From positions 1,178,001 to 1,242,000 of the forward strand of contig JABMLP010000014.1 of the NCBI GenBank assembly GCA_013176395.1: a stretch of DNA of 64,000 nucleotides, read 5' to 3'. The stretch comes from Venturia oleaginea (taxonomy: Eukaryota > Ascomycota > Dothideomycetes > Venturiales > Venturiaceae). Under the pieces are notes generated by a model, which ran no database searches, was not told where the DNA came from, and was given only the letters and a program-made list of their open reading frames with translations. The translations under genes and the position numbers were made by a program. Every line of letters begins with the position of its first letter. Position 1 is the stretch's first letter. Positions 1 through 10,329 of this stretch are shown piece by piece.

Positions 1-98
1 TCCTCACGGCCCATACACGGATCAACAGCGCATCACTCCCTCTTCTGGGTGAAGATGATTTATTCCAATATATAGTACCTCAAGAAAATAAAGACAGA

Positions 99-755
99 TC
101 AATCTTCTCTTCTCATCTTCTCCATCAACACCTCAAAAGGATCAAATCCCCCTCCGTTCTGCGTAACAAACTCACTCATAGGTTGAAACAATCTTTTCTC
201 CCCTTCCCCCCTCTCCAAATCCTCCTCCGCCCATAAACATAACTGTTTCCAACTAATCCATTGCCAACCGTCGCACTTGTCCGGTTCCAAGACCTAACCA
301 AACCCTCTAATGAGCAAGTACTTTATTCAACCCATAGCAAGAAACCGACGGATATTGGTCCAGAGCAAAGCTGTGAAGAGCGGAGAACACTTACCTTTGG
401 TTCTAGATATGCTTTCGCAGAGCGAAGAACAACACCCATAGCAATAGTAACATAATGTTTACCCTCGTTTCCAAAAACGTTGTTACCTGCTGTTAAGAAG
501 TGAACCAGATCCTCTTTGACTTGGATTCCTGTTTCTTCTAGAAGTTCGCGAGCGGCGCATGTTGCGAATGACTCTCCGAACTCGAGATGGCCTCCCGGGA
601 GACCTAGTGAGCCTGGGAGATCGAATTTAAGATTGAGAAGATGGAGATTGGAAGTTCTAATTACCGGATCCAATCGAGCCTTTCCGCTGTCCGATGATGA
701 AGGACCCATCTGGACGGAAGACGAAGAGGCCGACACCTACTTTTGGGTCGGACAT
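99..755 (-). CDS. Nudix hydrolase (MutT/NUDT15-like), 3 exons
   Basis: Model: exons 755-665, 612-395 and 293-99 joined, 504 nt, 167 aa. The ATG at 755 opens MSDPKVGVG, and the first two exons join within the GSIGSGSLGLPGGH stretch. The Nudix box is complete: a GGHLEFGES start followed by the RELLEETGI catalytic helix, fitting GX5EX7REUXEEXGU. Introns are 52 and 101 nt with GTAATT and GTAAGT donors and CAG and TAG acceptors, and the reading frame holds across both. Exon 3 carries the LEPDKCDGWQW segment typical of the NUDT15/MTH2-like group, which hydrolyses nucleoside triphosphates or related dinucleotides. The size (about 17-19 kDa) fits single-domain Nudix enzymes. No targeting signal is visible, so cytosolic action is inferred. 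The exact substrate cannot be told from sequence. Confidence 0.9.
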
Positions 756-1729
756 TGTGTATGTATCCAGATGCTGCAGGTGTACGGTACGGTATGAGTC
801 AGTTGGGAGATGGGGAGAGAATGTTAAGAAAGGTATTCGAGGACATGGTTTTGCAAATGAAAATTCCAAACGTCTTGTGGGCAATGGGTTGAAAGTCAAG
901 GGGTGTTTCATAGGACACTGGCATACCAGGATGGTTCACGTGATGGTGAATTTGCGAATTCATTGGTCAAAGCTAATAGGAACTCAGTAGCTCTCAGCGG
1001 AGGACAAGTCACCACCTTCCAATCACTCAACTCGATCATCTGTGAGCTGCCATCAACTCCTTTGTCGCCATCAACTGATTGTTCCATGATCGTCATCTAG
1101 GATAAATGTGTCCACGTACCATCCTGCACTCACAGCTCGACCCGAACCTCTTCTTTTTCCAGTCTCGTGCCGCGAACCGGTTGAAGAATGCCCGCTTTGT
1201 ACTACTTCGCGCGCAGGTTGCCCGGACGTGAATCGCGGAAATGAAATCCTTCGTTCGCCAACAAGGATCGATTCTAGCCGGGAACGCTGATTCTCGCCCC
1301 CTTTGACGTGGCCACCGCGCTTTCATTTGACCATGCGAGCTGTGGTTGCGAATTAGACTTCAGAATCTCGAGCTATCGGGCCTAAAGCTTCAAACTCTTG
1401 TCCAGATCCCGAGGTTTCATCTTCATTCAATCAATGTTCCCAAATAATGTTTGTGGAGAAGGCGTTAAAAATCACTAGGATCCTAGGCACAGCAAATGAA
1501 AATCGCGGTGTCCTTTCCCTTTTGGTGGGAATTTCCGCCTCTCCAAGATAACGCAGGTACATATTTGCTTCTCCAGATCCCTTCCGCCGCTCCGTTGGGA
1601 CATTTTGCTTCATCACACTCTTTTTCCTCTTTTTCGTTGGAGATCGAACTTCTCCCTCTTGATTCAATCTCAATCAATCAGCCATCCATTCTTTCCAGCT
1701 ACTTACTCTGCACTCTTTTACAAAACAGC
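756..1729. other. Intergenic, promoter region
   Basis: No convincing gene on either strand. The last ~120 bases before 1730 are pyrimidine-rich (CTTTTTCCTC runs) and contain CAATCAATCA, which looks like a fungal promoter and 5' leader for the + strand gene that follows. Confidence 0.5.
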
Positions 1730-2413
1730 ATGTCTGCTCTTCCAACACTAACCAGCTTCGCGCTGAGCACAACATTCACGCCAGCATCAACATGCACGGA
1801 AAACCGTTTTACCATGCTCGAACGACTAGATTACCGTATCTACAAGAATTACCCTGATCCCGCCGGCACAACTCTCACAGACTGTTACCCAACACAATAC
1901 CTCTCCTCATACTTCTCTCAAATGGCGGCTTCGACCGCATTACCAGCAATCGCCCCAATCGTAGCCCCAGTTGGTTACGAAACAGCCACGTCAATGGAAA
2001 ACGGCTACAGAGCATTCTGTCCCTCCGGCTTCTCTCTCGCAGCGCCCTCGGCATCTTCAATTTCTTCAAGACCTGCGTACGGTGCTACATGTTACTCAGA
2101 TATCAGTAGCCTCCTTGTCACATCATACAATAGTGCTGGCTCGGTGGCCACATCGACATGGACAGCCCAATCGACCGGATCACAGGCATATGCATTGGTC
2201 ATTGAAGGGTATGTGCAGAGTGCTCCAACTGGAAGTAGTTCGTCTGTGTCAGCATCGAAGACTGTATCACCTACTGGAACGGCTCCGAACCCGATTGGAG
2301 GTGCCAATACAACGACTGAGAAGAAAGCATCAGAAGGAAACGGCAACAGTGGATTCATGGGTATGGTCGGTAGTGTTGCCGGTCTTTGCCTATTGCTAGC
2401 TGTGGTGCTATAG
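1730..2413 (+). CDS. Ser/Thr-rich protein with hydrophobic C-terminus, function unknown
   Basis: An unspliced 227-aa frame. The frame is open further upstream to 1496, but the ATG at 1730 (MSALPTLTSF) follows a pyrimidine-rich leader ending CAAAACAGC, so it was chosen. Residues 20-150 are rich in Ser, Thr, Ala and aromatic residues with several Cys (CTENRF, TDCYPTQY, FCPSGF, TCYSD). About 45 residues of Ser/Thr/Pro linker follow. The last ~18 residues (ending GSVAGLCLLLAVVL) are hydrophobic with nothing after them, as in a GPI-anchor signal or a tail anchor. No clear N-terminal signal peptide is present with this start, which is odd for a GPI protein; an upstream 5' exon could supply one. The family is not recognised. 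The layout resembles Ser/Thr-rich fungal surface proteins, but this is inference. Confidence 0.6.
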   Translation: MSALPTLTSFALSTTFTPASTCTENRFTMLERLDYRIYKNYPDPAGTTLTDCYPTQYLSSYFSQMAASTALPAIAPIVAPVGYETATSMENGYRAFCPSGFSLAAPSASSISSRPAYGATCYSDISSLLVTSYNSAGSVATSTWTAQSTGSQAYALVIEGYVQSAPTGSSSSVSASKTVSPTGTAPNPIGGANTTTEKKASEGNGNSGFMGMVGSVAGLCLLLAVVL

Positions 2414-3811
2414 AGCTGGATGAGTAGCGGACGAATGAAGATAATATGGGGCTGGTGGTTTGGTTTCATTGTTATATACCCTGTCATTAGGTCAGCTGGC
2501 AACGCCAAGAATAATAGGAAGAGCCCGTACATGCCGGGCAAACTTCTGTATCATGAGAGGAGAATCACAGTATGATCTCGCAACTCTACCGTGATCTAAT
2601 TCCGCCTCCAACACAGAGACACGCTTCCAACATCCGTTAGTCTTGCTTTCGCCACAAAGTTGTGGGAAAGGGCGATGTACTTCCAATCCCCCCATTCATC
2701 CAGTGGTACTTGGGAATGAATCCCAGTCCTGCACCCGATACGTGCTTTTGCTGCACTTTCTCTTCATGGTCCGGCAGCATTCGCACAACGCCGAGTTTAA
2801 CTACTAGGGAATACTCCTATCAATCAAACCTACTCCCACCCGCTGCAAGGATACTACGATTCTCAACTGGAGAATCCAGTTCATTGCGCCCTGTTTCTCT
2901 TGCTGCTCGGAAGGTAGTTGGGATCAGCGTACTGAATCTCTACCTAGGTCCGGGTTTCTTTGCGAACTGCGCAATACTATGATGCTTAACTTGGTACCCT
3001 CTTCTACAGACTGACCTCTTGATCTGCGGTTTTCTGCAAGTGGCTGTCGGTATCTTGATTCTTACGGTGGATACCTCTATCCCGGACCTATGCTATTTCG
3101 ACCATCCGTTATTCTTCCTCTCCTAAAAATGTGGACTTGATTGCTTCTTTCCAGAGACGATAATGCCAAGATAAGAGCGTCGGGGATAGAATCTACCCGG
3201 TCATATGATATCAAAGGCAGTACATGCACAACTGGCGACCACGCCACGAATCGTTGTCTGCTTCCGAGACGTTGCGGAATCATACCCCACACCAAAGGAA
3301 CGGTTCCATCAAACCAGCGCCTCAAGACCCCAAAGTCCTCCGCAAGTTATCCTGAGAACACTGTCACCACATCTTCCAGCCGTCCGAGAAGATCCACACC
3401 TTTCTTCATAATCAAAGTCGAAATGAAATATCCACCGCCCTCTCATGCTTCTCGCGACGCCAAGTATCCAAGCCTTGAAGCTTTCAAACTATCGGTGGAA
3501 TGCGAATTCAATAGCCCCTACTTATTCACTAATCGGATTCCTCACATCTTTCAAATCGCATAGTCCTGCGCCATCTCATCTAGCACCCACGTTGTATCTC
3601 GAAATAATCTGACACTTCCCATCGAGATAAGCATCGCTGATTTACGGGAAGTCGATTCTGGATGTTTGCCTGAGAAATATCGACATCACTGATATGTAGA
3701 GCTGCCTTATGACCCCAGCCTGAAGTTTCGAGGCCGGACATGGCCACTAGAAACCTGTTCGAGCATATGCATCATCATCCATCATTCATCGTACCTATCC
3801 TCATCAGAGCC
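2414..3811. other. Gene-less stretch of 1.4 kb
   Basis: Several short open frames exist on both strands (e.g. around 2662-2982 and 3077-3563). None has a recognisable domain or linked exons. It may hold decayed coding sequence, but nothing supports a call. Confidence 0.4.
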
Positions 3812-6800
3812 CTACTTCCCCAATTTCATGGTCTGAAACTGCTCAATGGTTTTCTCATAATTCTGCTGCAACGCCAAAGCCTCCTCCAGCTTTTTATCCT
3901 CAGCCTCTTGGACAGCTGCACTAACCTTCTCCTTGAAGTCAGGTGCCCCGATCACCTTCCTCTGCTTCGCTGCAGTCTCAGCCACTTTCTTCATCTTAGC
4001 CTGGACCTTTGCGATTTCATCATCGATGTTGATGTCACCCTGAAGCTTCAAAAAGACAGCAGCATTGGTAGAAACAGCAAACACTGCGCAGCCGGTAGGC
4101 GTGGCCTCGGTATGCGGAATCACAGAGATCTCCTTCCAATTCTTTCCGGAAATGGATTTGATGATTGCAATCTGTTCAGAAGCAATCTTGAAGGCAGAGT
4201 CATTCGCTGTTTGGATGTAGACAGTGCTGTTCTCAGTCCTGTATTCTGCAATCAAGGATCTGACACCCTTGGCTGAGTCGAGGACCAATTCATACGCTTC
4301 TTCGCTTTCAGGGTCACTGAAGTCATCTCGGTAGACAGGGTATTTCGCGACTGTGATGCTCGGAGTTTCTTCGGATGGCCGGCGTCCAAGTCGTTGCCAT
4401 AATTCTTCGGTGAGAAAGGGCGCAAAAGGATGCATTAGTCGGAGCGCCTGTTCCAGGGCGGTATACAAGGTGTTCATGGCAGAGTTTCTCTCCCCAGCTG
4501 AGCCTTTGAATTATTAGTTTTGATTCTTTGGAAGCGAAGTGTTGGAAAAGTACCATCAATGATAATTGTCTTGCTGTTCTCGATGAAGACATCAAATAAC
4601 TCATCGTAGAGATGGTTGTATACTACGCCTAGTTAGTAATGAACGAACCTTGCGAACCTTTATCATTTACGAATTTGCGTTGCACGACTGAACTCCCGGG
4701 CATGCATGGCATCGTTGACACCCTGGGTGGCTTTGTTCAACTTCGACAAAATCCCTAGGTCTGGATCAGTATTTGTCAACCGTCTATCATATGACGCGAG
4801 CGCTTACAGCGTTCCGAAAGAGTTTCTGTTCCGCTCTTCGAAGCAGTGGTTCTGGGTTTGAAGTCACCACCGTACTTCTCAAATGTTCCAAGACAGTATT
4901 TTGTGGCCTGGTAGATCTTGTTGCAGAATCTGCGATACCCAGCCATGACCTTGACATCGAATGCGATGTCCCCGCCTCCAGTGGTATATTGAATTAACGA
5001 AAATCGCAAAGCATCAGACCCGCACTCTGGGATGCCTTGTGGAAAGGCTGTCTTCTGGTAATTTGTGGCTTTAACAACCTCTTTGGGGTCAAGATTTCCT
5101 TGAAGTAACTTAGAGTTCAATTCGCTAAGAGAGATTCCTTCCATAATATCGATCTTGATCAACAGTTAGCAAGTGCGCCATTAAGTCGCTGAAGATTATC
5201 TTACCGGATCAATGACATTGCCAAGAGACTTGCTCATCTTGCGCCCATCTGAGTCACGTACAAGACTGTGGCAGTACACTTCTGTGAAGGGGACTTGACC
5301 AGTCAACTTCAAGCTGAGCATGATCATTCGAGCAACCCAGAAAAAGAGAATATCCCAACCAGTTTCAAGTAGACTCGTGGGAAACAACTTTTCAAAGTCG
5401 TGCGTTTTCGCTGGCCATCCCAATGTAGAGAATGGCCAAAGTCCGCTGGAAAACCAGGTGTCGAGAACGTCAGGATCACGCTCGAGGGTAATCTTCTTGC
5501 CTGGATATTTGGCTTCGGCCTTGTTCTGCGCCTCCTCCATTGTTCGTCCAGTAACCCACTCGTCGTCTGTAGGAGTGCCGTCCACAGTGATGTGGTAAGC
5601 TGGGCACTGATGACCCCACCACAGCTGCCTACTCAAGCACCACGGCTCAATGTTGGACATCCATCTAATATAGCTACGTTTGGCTGTGTCAGGACGAATC
5701 TTGATGCGCTCATCCACTACGGCAGCCAGGGCTTCTTTGGCCATCTCTTTCACATCCATCCACCACTGAGGGCGGAGTACGGGCTCGATAACGTCTTTCG
5801 TCCTCGAGCATAGAGGGATCACCATAGGGTTGTCTTTCTCCTCAACGAACAGACCCAGTGTCTTCAGTTCGGCGACGACAGTGTAACGAGCATCGAATCT
5901 CTTCTGGCCTTCAAATTTACCTCCGTTTTCGTTCAAAGTGCCATCATTGTTATAGAGATTGATTTTTTCAAGATCGTGTCTCTTTCCAAGTGCAAAATCA
6001 TTTGCGTCGTGTCCTGGTGTGATTTTCACGGCGCCGGTTCCAAAGTCCTTTTCCACATAGTCATCGGCGACGATAGGAATTAGCCTGTCAATGAAGGGAT
6101 GGCGGGCAAATTTCCCAACAAGATGCTTGTAGCGTTCATCTTCAGGGTGCTATCTGGCATTAGTCGTTGTTATAACCTTTACTATTCGCGGAAATACTTA
6201 CCACGGCGATACCGGTATCGCCCAACATCGTTTCTGGACGGGTAGTGGCAACTGAAATCGTCTCGTCAAAGCCATCAATAGGATACTTGAATGTTGTGAT
6301 TACACCAAAAGCAACCTTCTTGTCGTAACCAGGGACATCTATCAATGTCCTGCCAGTAAGTTCCTTGTTGTCGACTTCGAGATTCGACATTGCAGTCTGC
6401 AAGCGACAACACCAATTGACAAGACGATTCTCTCTGTAAATCAAGCCCTCCTCCTGCAATCTACAGAAAGTCTCGGTAACAGCGGCAGAGAGATTTTTAT
6501 CCATGGTGAAGGCTTCGCGCGTCCAGTCCATGGAACCACCCATGCGGCGAAGCACATGGGTGATTTTGTCGTGGTATTCGCCCTTCCATGCCCAGATAGT
6601 CTCGACCAACTTTTCACGACCCAGATCATGCCTGGTCTTCCCTTCGCGTCTCCAAAGCATGTTCTCCACCACACTCTGTGTTGAAATACCAGCATGGTCA
6701 CATCCGGGCAGGTACAGAACTGACTTTCCTTGCATTCGATTCCATCTGATCAACGCATCCTGCAGTGCTGTTGCGAGGGCATGACCAATGTGCAGATTTC

Positions 6801-7383
6801 CAGTGACATTGGGTGGTGGTATAGGAATCACGAAATAGCCATTCTCTTTGACGTTCCCATCTGCTGTAAACTCGGGCTTGAAGAAGCCTTCCTTCTCCCA
6901 CCATGAGTCCCAGGCACTCTCTACGACAGCAGGAATATAGGCTTTTCGGTGGGGATCGTCGAGTGATTTGAGAATCTTTTTGGCACCCTCTGGAGTCTCT
7001 TCTTTGTATGGAGCAAGCTCTTCCACTTCAGTCTTAGGTTTCTTTGCCTTCTCTTTCGCTGCAGGAGCTGCTTGTTTCGTCTTCTGTTGCTTCTCTTGAA
7101 ACTTCTTTAGCTTTTCGGCTTTTGCAGCTTCCCTCTTCAACTCTTTCTCGCTCTTCTCTTTCTTGCCAGCGTTTTTGTCTCCACCATCTAGTCCCGGTGC
7201 GCTCTGGCCAGCAGGTTGTTCCGATGCTGCTTTTACAATTTCCGATTTGATGTCCGACGACAATTGGGGAGGAGCCCCAGTGGCAGGTCCGGTTGGCTCG
7301 CCGCTGCAGAAGATTGATTAGCTACAGATCGAAGAGGTTTCCCATACATACGGCACGTTGTGAGACGCCCCATTCAGAGCCAT
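3812..7383 (-). CDS. VAS1: Valyl-tRNA synthetase, 7 exons
   Basis: Charges tRNA-Val with valine. Exons: 7383-7352, 7303-6202, 6149-5205, 5153-4808, 4754-4671, 4622-4554 and 4497-3812. They sum to 3264 nt, 1087 aa, close to yeast Vas1. All six introns are 48-56 nt with GT...AG ends, and the frame holds through every junction. Seen in order: a Lys/Glu-rich charged N-terminal extension (exon 2), the class I HIGH signature in [14 protein letters not shown], the CP1 editing region (residues such as [15 protein letters not shown] and [18 protein letters not shown]), the KMSKS loop ([15 protein letters not shown]), the anticodon-binding domain ([14 protein letters not shown]), and a C-terminal coiled coil ([20 protein letters not shown]). 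The same frame stays open upstream to an ATG at 7545, which would add a basic, acid-free leader (see findings), so one gene may serve both cytosol and mitochondria. Confidence 0.95.
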
Positions 7384-7545
7384 TTTTTTAAAAGTCCTAG
7401 TTGTCCAGCTTCTTGTCCGGGCAATTCGTACAGAGCGTAAAAGGCACGCTCGGGGAAGTATGATGGCGATATTTACGAGGAGCAATTGAAGTGACAGAGA
7501 TGTTATGTGTGGGTGTTGGTGAGTCACTGTATAGAACTGATTCAT
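7384..7545 (-). promoter_or_regulatory. VAS1: In-frame upstream start with mitochondrial-leader character
   Basis: The valyl-tRNA synthetase frame continues 54 codons upstream of the ATG at 7383, with no stop, to an ATG at 7543-7545. The extra residues contain no Asp or Glu, seven Arg and two Lys, and a hydrophobic stretch followed by LRSVRIARTRSWTTRTF. This fits a mitochondrial presequence. Use of two starts for the mitochondrial and cytosolic forms is established for yeast VAS1; here it is inferred. Confidence 0.6.
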
Positions 7546-7771
7546 CAAAGGTAGACATTGTGGGGTACCTCCTTTTCACTAGGTGGGCACCCTTAGTTTC
7601 CCCCCCTCATTTTTGGAGGCTAGAACTGCAGCACATAAGCAAGGCATCGTGCATGCACTATTCCGCTCCAATCAATCATGTATGTCAAAACGTTTTCCAT
7701 TCGATCGCAAGTTGATATCAATTATGAGGGTGATTGTAAGTCCAAGACCGAAAGAACTAATAGGACCAACA

Positions 7772-9029
7772 TCAATACACCTCCCACAAGCTCACTTTGC
7801 CGTCCTTACTACCAGCAGCTAGCCAATGTGTCTCAAGTGCCTTGTCCTCTCTCTTCCGTCTCACGATACTCTCACCTCTGTGCATCACTTCCACGTTCGT
7901 CTTGCTATCCGTCCCCTCCTCGACCAATTCAGACCTGATCTCAGAAAATGCAACACCATAAACACCCTCCTTATGCCATTTCAAAATAGCCAGCTCCTTT
8001 AAAGTCTTCGCAGAATACACCCTGATCCGTCCATCCCATCCACCAGTCGCGAATATCTTGCCATCAGAACGTACACTCAAAGACTGCTGACCAGAATGTC
8101 TTGTCTGAGAAGTCTTGAGTGGCTTGTTTTCATCCAGCTTTTGGACTGGATTGATCGTAATCAATGCATCCGCCGAAGAAGTGAAATACCGCACATCCGA
8201 AGCTGCAGCCGTGACAAGTGGTTGATTTATCGAAGTGACATCCAAAGAGAGAACGGGTTGCGCGTGTGGTTTGGAGATATATGTTGTTTCCCATTTGTTG
8301 GAGTTGGAATTCAACTTCTGAACGCTTGTGAGACCGCTTTCAGCACCCACGACGAGGTAGAGTGAAGAATGGATGTAGAGGATTCGAAGAGCCATGACCA
8401 TTCCTGTTTTTCCTTCTTCGGCTGGAGGGATGGAGTGGAGTCTTTGTTCAGAAGGCAGGGAGAAAACATCGGCATGCCCTTCTCTCGTGCCTGGAACAGC
8501 TACCATCAACGATCTGGTTTGATCTGAATGTATCGCTGTGGAGGTCTGCACAACTGGCGCATCGCACATGGAAAAAGCACAGAAATTCAACGTGTTGACA
8601 TGGAGTGAATGTAGCAACCACGGCTCTTTCCGATGTTCCGTTTCCCCCTCCACTGGCAAAGCAGTCGAAAATGAATCCTCCTCGGATTCTCTAAGCTGCC
8701 AAACTTTCAGCGTTCCATCGCGGCCGTGGCTAGAAAATGCAAGAATCAGTGATTTCCTCACCAAACGCCAAAATTTGATCGCAATCTCACCTCAAAATCT
8801 TGTCCTCTCCCCAAGCCCCCAACCCAAGGATCGATTTCTCATGCGCCCTCCAAATAACTCTCGCCCTCTTGCTAACAATATCCCACAAAATAGCAAACCC
8901 ATCAGCATCACCACTCAACAACCTCCTATTCCCCCGTATGAAGCGAACGACGTGAACTTGCGCCCTATGACCGCGGAGAATATAGAGAGGTTGCGCGGGA
9001 GGGAGCATAGAAGCTTGAATAGTCGTCAT
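7772..9029 (-). CDS. ASA1: WD40 protein, ASTRA-associated protein 1 (Asa1-like), 2 exons
   Basis: Exons 9029-8791 and 8729-7772 give 1197 nt, 398 aa; the 61-nt intron has GTGAGA and CTAG ends. WD-type blades are visible: LYILRGHRAQVHVVRF, SGDADGFAILWD, SHGRDGTLKVWQL, SVRSDGKIFATGGWDGRIRV and a C-terminal SKDGKVSLWEVY. The early RGHxAxVH block, the long insert between blades two and three, and the closing blade match the Asa1 / GNB1L-like family. Asa1 is a subunit of the ASTRA/TTT-linked complex that supports assembly of PIKK kinases and chromatin regulators. The length fits fungal Asa1 (about 400-450 aa). An alternative is another seven-blade propeller. Its start codon overlaps the stop of the small membrane-protein frame upstream. 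Confidence 0.8.
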
Positions 9030-9289
9030 GTCGATGCCGTTTCAGTCGAGGCCGTTTCAGTCGAGGCCGCTTCGAGGTCGGAAGCTGTTTCGTTACGTGG
9101 AACGAAGCAATGGTAGATGTATTTCATTGGTCGGATGATACACCAATAGATTGGAATGAAGATGGCGATGTAGGCTACGAGAACAAGGATGGAGAGGCCG
9201 AGGGGTAGCCCGAAGATGGTGAAGCCCACAATCATGAGAATTTGCCGAACTCCCAAGGTGATGAGAATTCTTTGCCCTTCTTCGGGCAT
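9026..9289 (-). CDS. Small two-helix membrane protein, hypothetical
   Basis: An 87-aa frame from the ATG at 9289 (MPEEGQRILI). Two hydrophobic segments are visible (residues ~17-36 and ~38-56: GFTIFGLPLGLSILVLVAY and AIFIPIYWCII). A short Glu/Thr/Ala/Ser tail follows, built of repeats of the ETAST/EAAST type. The stop TGA shares bases with the ATG of the Asa1-like gene (ATGA, 9029-9026), so the two frames run in the same direction with a 4-base overlap. This is unusual in a fungus and suggests either a short real gene whose transcript continues, or a chance frame. The hydrophobic pattern and good composition favour a real protein of unknown function. Confidence 0.5.
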   Translation of the reverse strand: MPEEGQRILITLGVRQILMIVGFTIFGLPLGLSILVLVAYIAIFIPIYWCIIRPMKYIYHCFVPRNETASDLEAASTETASTETAST

Positions 9290-9686
9290 GGTAGGGACGG
9301 ATGAACAAATATGATCCAAGTGTTTGGGGGAATGCTTTGGTTTTTCATGACCATGTTAAGCTTTCATAAAATCACTGGCATGCTCGCTGCTTCCAGACGT
9401 TCAAATATTGTAGGAAGGTACACACGAGTTTGGCGTACAGATACCATCTGGTAACTAATGTCACTCTGCATTTCAATAATCCACAAAAGAAAAGCATGGG
9501 GATCTGATCTACATATATCTGCCATTAACACGTAGTTAATGAGAGCTAACAATTTTCATCCTTGGTTGGCCCTCCTGATTCTCAGAACTTTGGTCCCCTC
9601 TTTTAGCCCTCGACTTATCTCGTACACTACAACGCCACAAGTCAATATCAATGACGAGCGTAATCAAGGCCCTCATGATTGCTCCG

Positions 9687-9941
9687 CTACGAACCAGCCT
9701 TGGAATAGGAAACACTCAAAACTCGGTAGTCTGGCAGGTCTAAGCAAATGCATCCTTTCACAATCAGAAAGCGCATTAGTGTCTCCCGTGCCCGCAGAGA
9801 CCTTGCAAGCTTGCTGTCCAGGCCGGCGGGTCGCGGATCAAAGTCACAACTAGGGGTGCAATCTTCAATCAGGCAGGATTTTGAGTAGGCTTGACAGGTG
9901 GCAGCTATGACGGCAAGGGTTGTGAGGGCAGAGAAACGCAT
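9687..9941 (-). CDS. Small secreted Cys-containing protein, candidate
   Basis: An 84-aa frame beginning with a clear signal peptide (MRFSALTTLAVIAATCQA, basic n-region, hydrophobic core, cleavage after CQA). The mature part starts with three closely spaced Cys (SCLIEDCTPSCD) and has two more later (KGCICLD). A TTATAAG box lies about 70 bases upstream at 10014-10020 on the same strand, in a good position for a fungal promoter. The family is not recognised; size and layout fit small secreted proteins, some of which are effectors in plant-associated fungi, but nothing here proves that. A missed intron could change the C-terminal half, which has less typical composition. Confidence 0.5.
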   Translation of the reverse strand: MRFSALTTLAVIAATCQAYSKSCLIEDCTPSCDFDPRPAGLDSKLARSLRARETLMRFLIVKGCICLDLPDYRVLSVSYSKAGS

Positions 9942-10013
9942 CGTGGCTGTTTATGACGATCAAGTACGCGAGGTGACGAAAATCGAATGCGGTCGAAGTG
10001 ACTATGCTTTGGC

Positions 10014-10020
10014 CTTATAA
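10014..10020 (-). promoter_or_regulatory. TATA-like box of the small secreted protein gene
   Basis: TTATAAG on the minus strand, about 75 bases upstream of the ATG at 9941. No other promoter element is clear in the gene-less stretch 9942-10329. Confidence 0.4.
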
Positions 10021-10329
10021 GCACTTGCCTGTCTTCCATCAAGACTGCCCTCACAAGTCGACCTAAGAATAGGGATTGTAAGATGTTTACGAGCGACCCC
10101 CATAGCCCAGAGGCCCCTGGCATCTCACTCGCTACGCGCTAATGGCTGAGATCAGAAGACGATGGCTAAGCATGTGCCAAACTTCTGTGTTTCGCATGGG
10201 GCGGGCTCCGATGGCACTGGCAGCGAGAATTTGCGCTGGCCATGCTTGTTGATGGCTTGATCTCTACCCTGGGGGCGTGAAAGTCATTACTGCTGGATCG
10301 AATCCGGGTGACAGACTCGAATGAGAGCA

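Noticed and set aside
3077..3563. Possible decayed gene between the Ser/Thr-rich protein and valyl-tRNA synthetase
   Set aside because: Fragments read like protein in places, but no family could be named and frames do not connect.
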